Shown here piece after piece: positions 6,899 to 7,081 of a DNA stretch of 7,081 bases. This DNA is from a bacterium (GTDB lineage Bacteria; AUK180; JAQVHJ01), in assembly GCA_028696285.1 (NCBI GenBank), contig JAQVHJ010000120.1:1-7081 (forward strand), in the 5' to 3' direction. A program made the position numbers and the translations under genes. The notes beneath the pieces were generated by a model. The model did not search any database. It saw nothing but the letters and a program-made list of their open reading frames with translations, and had not been told where the DNA came from. Each line of letters starts with the position of its first letter. Positions within the stretch are counted from its first letter, which is position 1.

Positions 6899-6920
6899 TT
6901 TATCTTTTTTTGCAAAAAAG

Positions 6921-6929
6921 AGGAAGGTG
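6921..6929 (+). promoter_or_regulatory. Shine-Dalgarno site of the last gene
   Basis: AGGAAGGTG ends 5 bases before the ATG at 6935 and matches the anti-Shine-Dalgarno consensus closely. It is the strongest ribosome-binding site on the plus strand here and suggests that the exported protein is made at a higher level than the regulators. Confidence 0.75.
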
Positions 6930-6934
6930 TAATT

Positions 6935-7081
6935 ATGGTAAAGAAGTACATTCTTATTTTATTTATATTGATGTGTTTATCCTTAATTTCAATTCCCGCG
7001 GAAGCTCAGGGTGGATTGTCAGCAGGATTTATTCTTGGAGATCCCACAGTCCTTACTCTTAAATATAATTCTTTCGATTTT
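6935..7081 (+). CDS. Secreted protein, probably small outer-membrane barrel (3' end cut by window edge)
   Basis: Only the first 49 codons are inside the window. They encode a clear signal peptide: basic MVKK, a hydrophobic core to about residue 20, and a cleavage site after AEA or AEAQ near 24-25. The mature start runs GGLSAGFILGDPTVLTLKY. The G-x-G-x-x-L-G-x-P-T-x-x-x-x-KY pattern, with alternating hydrophobic residues, recalls the first beta-strand of small outer-membrane barrel proteins whose N-termini contain an ILGEPTG-like motif. C14 is preceded by Met rather than Gly, Ala or Ser, so it is not a lipobox. The start is supported by a strong ribosome-binding site. The gene lies 36 bases after the STAS gene with no convincing terminator between, so it may share the operon transcript. 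The barrel identity rests on few residues and is tentative; the secretion signal is solid. Confidence 0.7.
   Translation, partial: MVKKYILILFILMCLSLISIPAEAQGGLSAGFILGDPTVLTLKYNSFDF

Noticed and set aside
6904..6920. Possible hairpin CTTTTTT-TGC-AAAAAAG after the STAS gene
   Set aside because: The stem is almost only A-T pairs with a 3-base loop and no following U-tract; this is too weak for an intrinsic terminator and it runs into the next ribosome-binding site.
1..7081. CRISPR arrays, tRNA/rRNA genes, insertion sequences, transposases
   Set aside because: Nothing of this kind was seen: no regularly spaced direct repeats, no structural RNA signatures and no transposase-like frames. The sequence is almost fully accounted for by coding genes and one 129-base intergenic region.

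Overview
The window is AT-rich DNA from what looks like a diderm (Gram-negative type) bacterium with a chemotaxis-like signalling repertoire. The evidence is an O-antigen ligase/polymerase-type membrane protein, a secreted protein with an outer-membrane-protein-like N-terminus, a chemoreceptor-like protein, and a SpoIIE/STAS partner-switching module. Start regions mostly carry recognisable Shine-Dalgarno sequences, and the two promoters fit the sigma-70 consensus with 17-bp spacers. That argues against Bacteroidota, whose promoters differ. A spirochaete, a Cloacimonas-like lineage or another candidate phylum would fit, but the sequence does not let me name the taxon.

The left part (1-2074, minus strand) is a two-gene unit. 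A BatD-like single-pass membrane protein with a signal peptide (2074 down to 1010) is followed after 5 bases by an O-antigen ligase/Wzy-type polytopic protein that runs off the left edge (1004 down to 1). The second gene is open through the edge with no stop codon, but its translation is unmistakably that of a membrane protein.

The centre (2075-2203) is a compact divergent control region. It has a near-perfect sigma-70 promoter for the minus-strand unit and an extended -10 promoter for the plus-strand unit. Their -35 boxes sit symmetrically inside a 25-bp inverted repeat.

The right part (2204-7081, plus strand) is a tightly packed run of genes. The first encodes a 799-residue protein with six membrane helices, a coiled coil, GAF, a SpoIIE/RsbU-type serine phosphatase and an RsbW-like ATPase/kinase domain. 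After 2 bases comes a 645-residue protein with six membrane helices, HAMP and an MCP signalling hairpin. After 4 bases comes a 116-residue STAS anti-sigma-antagonist-like protein with the DSAGLG phosphoserine motif. After 36 bases comes the start of a signal-peptide protein resembling a small outer-membrane barrel, cut by the right edge.

The first three plus-strand genes suggest one signalling device. The phosphatase and kinase domains would set the phosphorylation state of the STAS protein, and the chemoreceptor-like protein is a second membrane-embedded input or an output target. No sigma factor, separate anti-sigma factor, CheW, CheA, CheR or CheB is in the window. The downstream partner of the STAS protein is therefore unknown, and the link to the chemoreceptor is inferred from gene order. 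This chemoreceptor-plus-partner-switch arrangement is the most interesting thing here.
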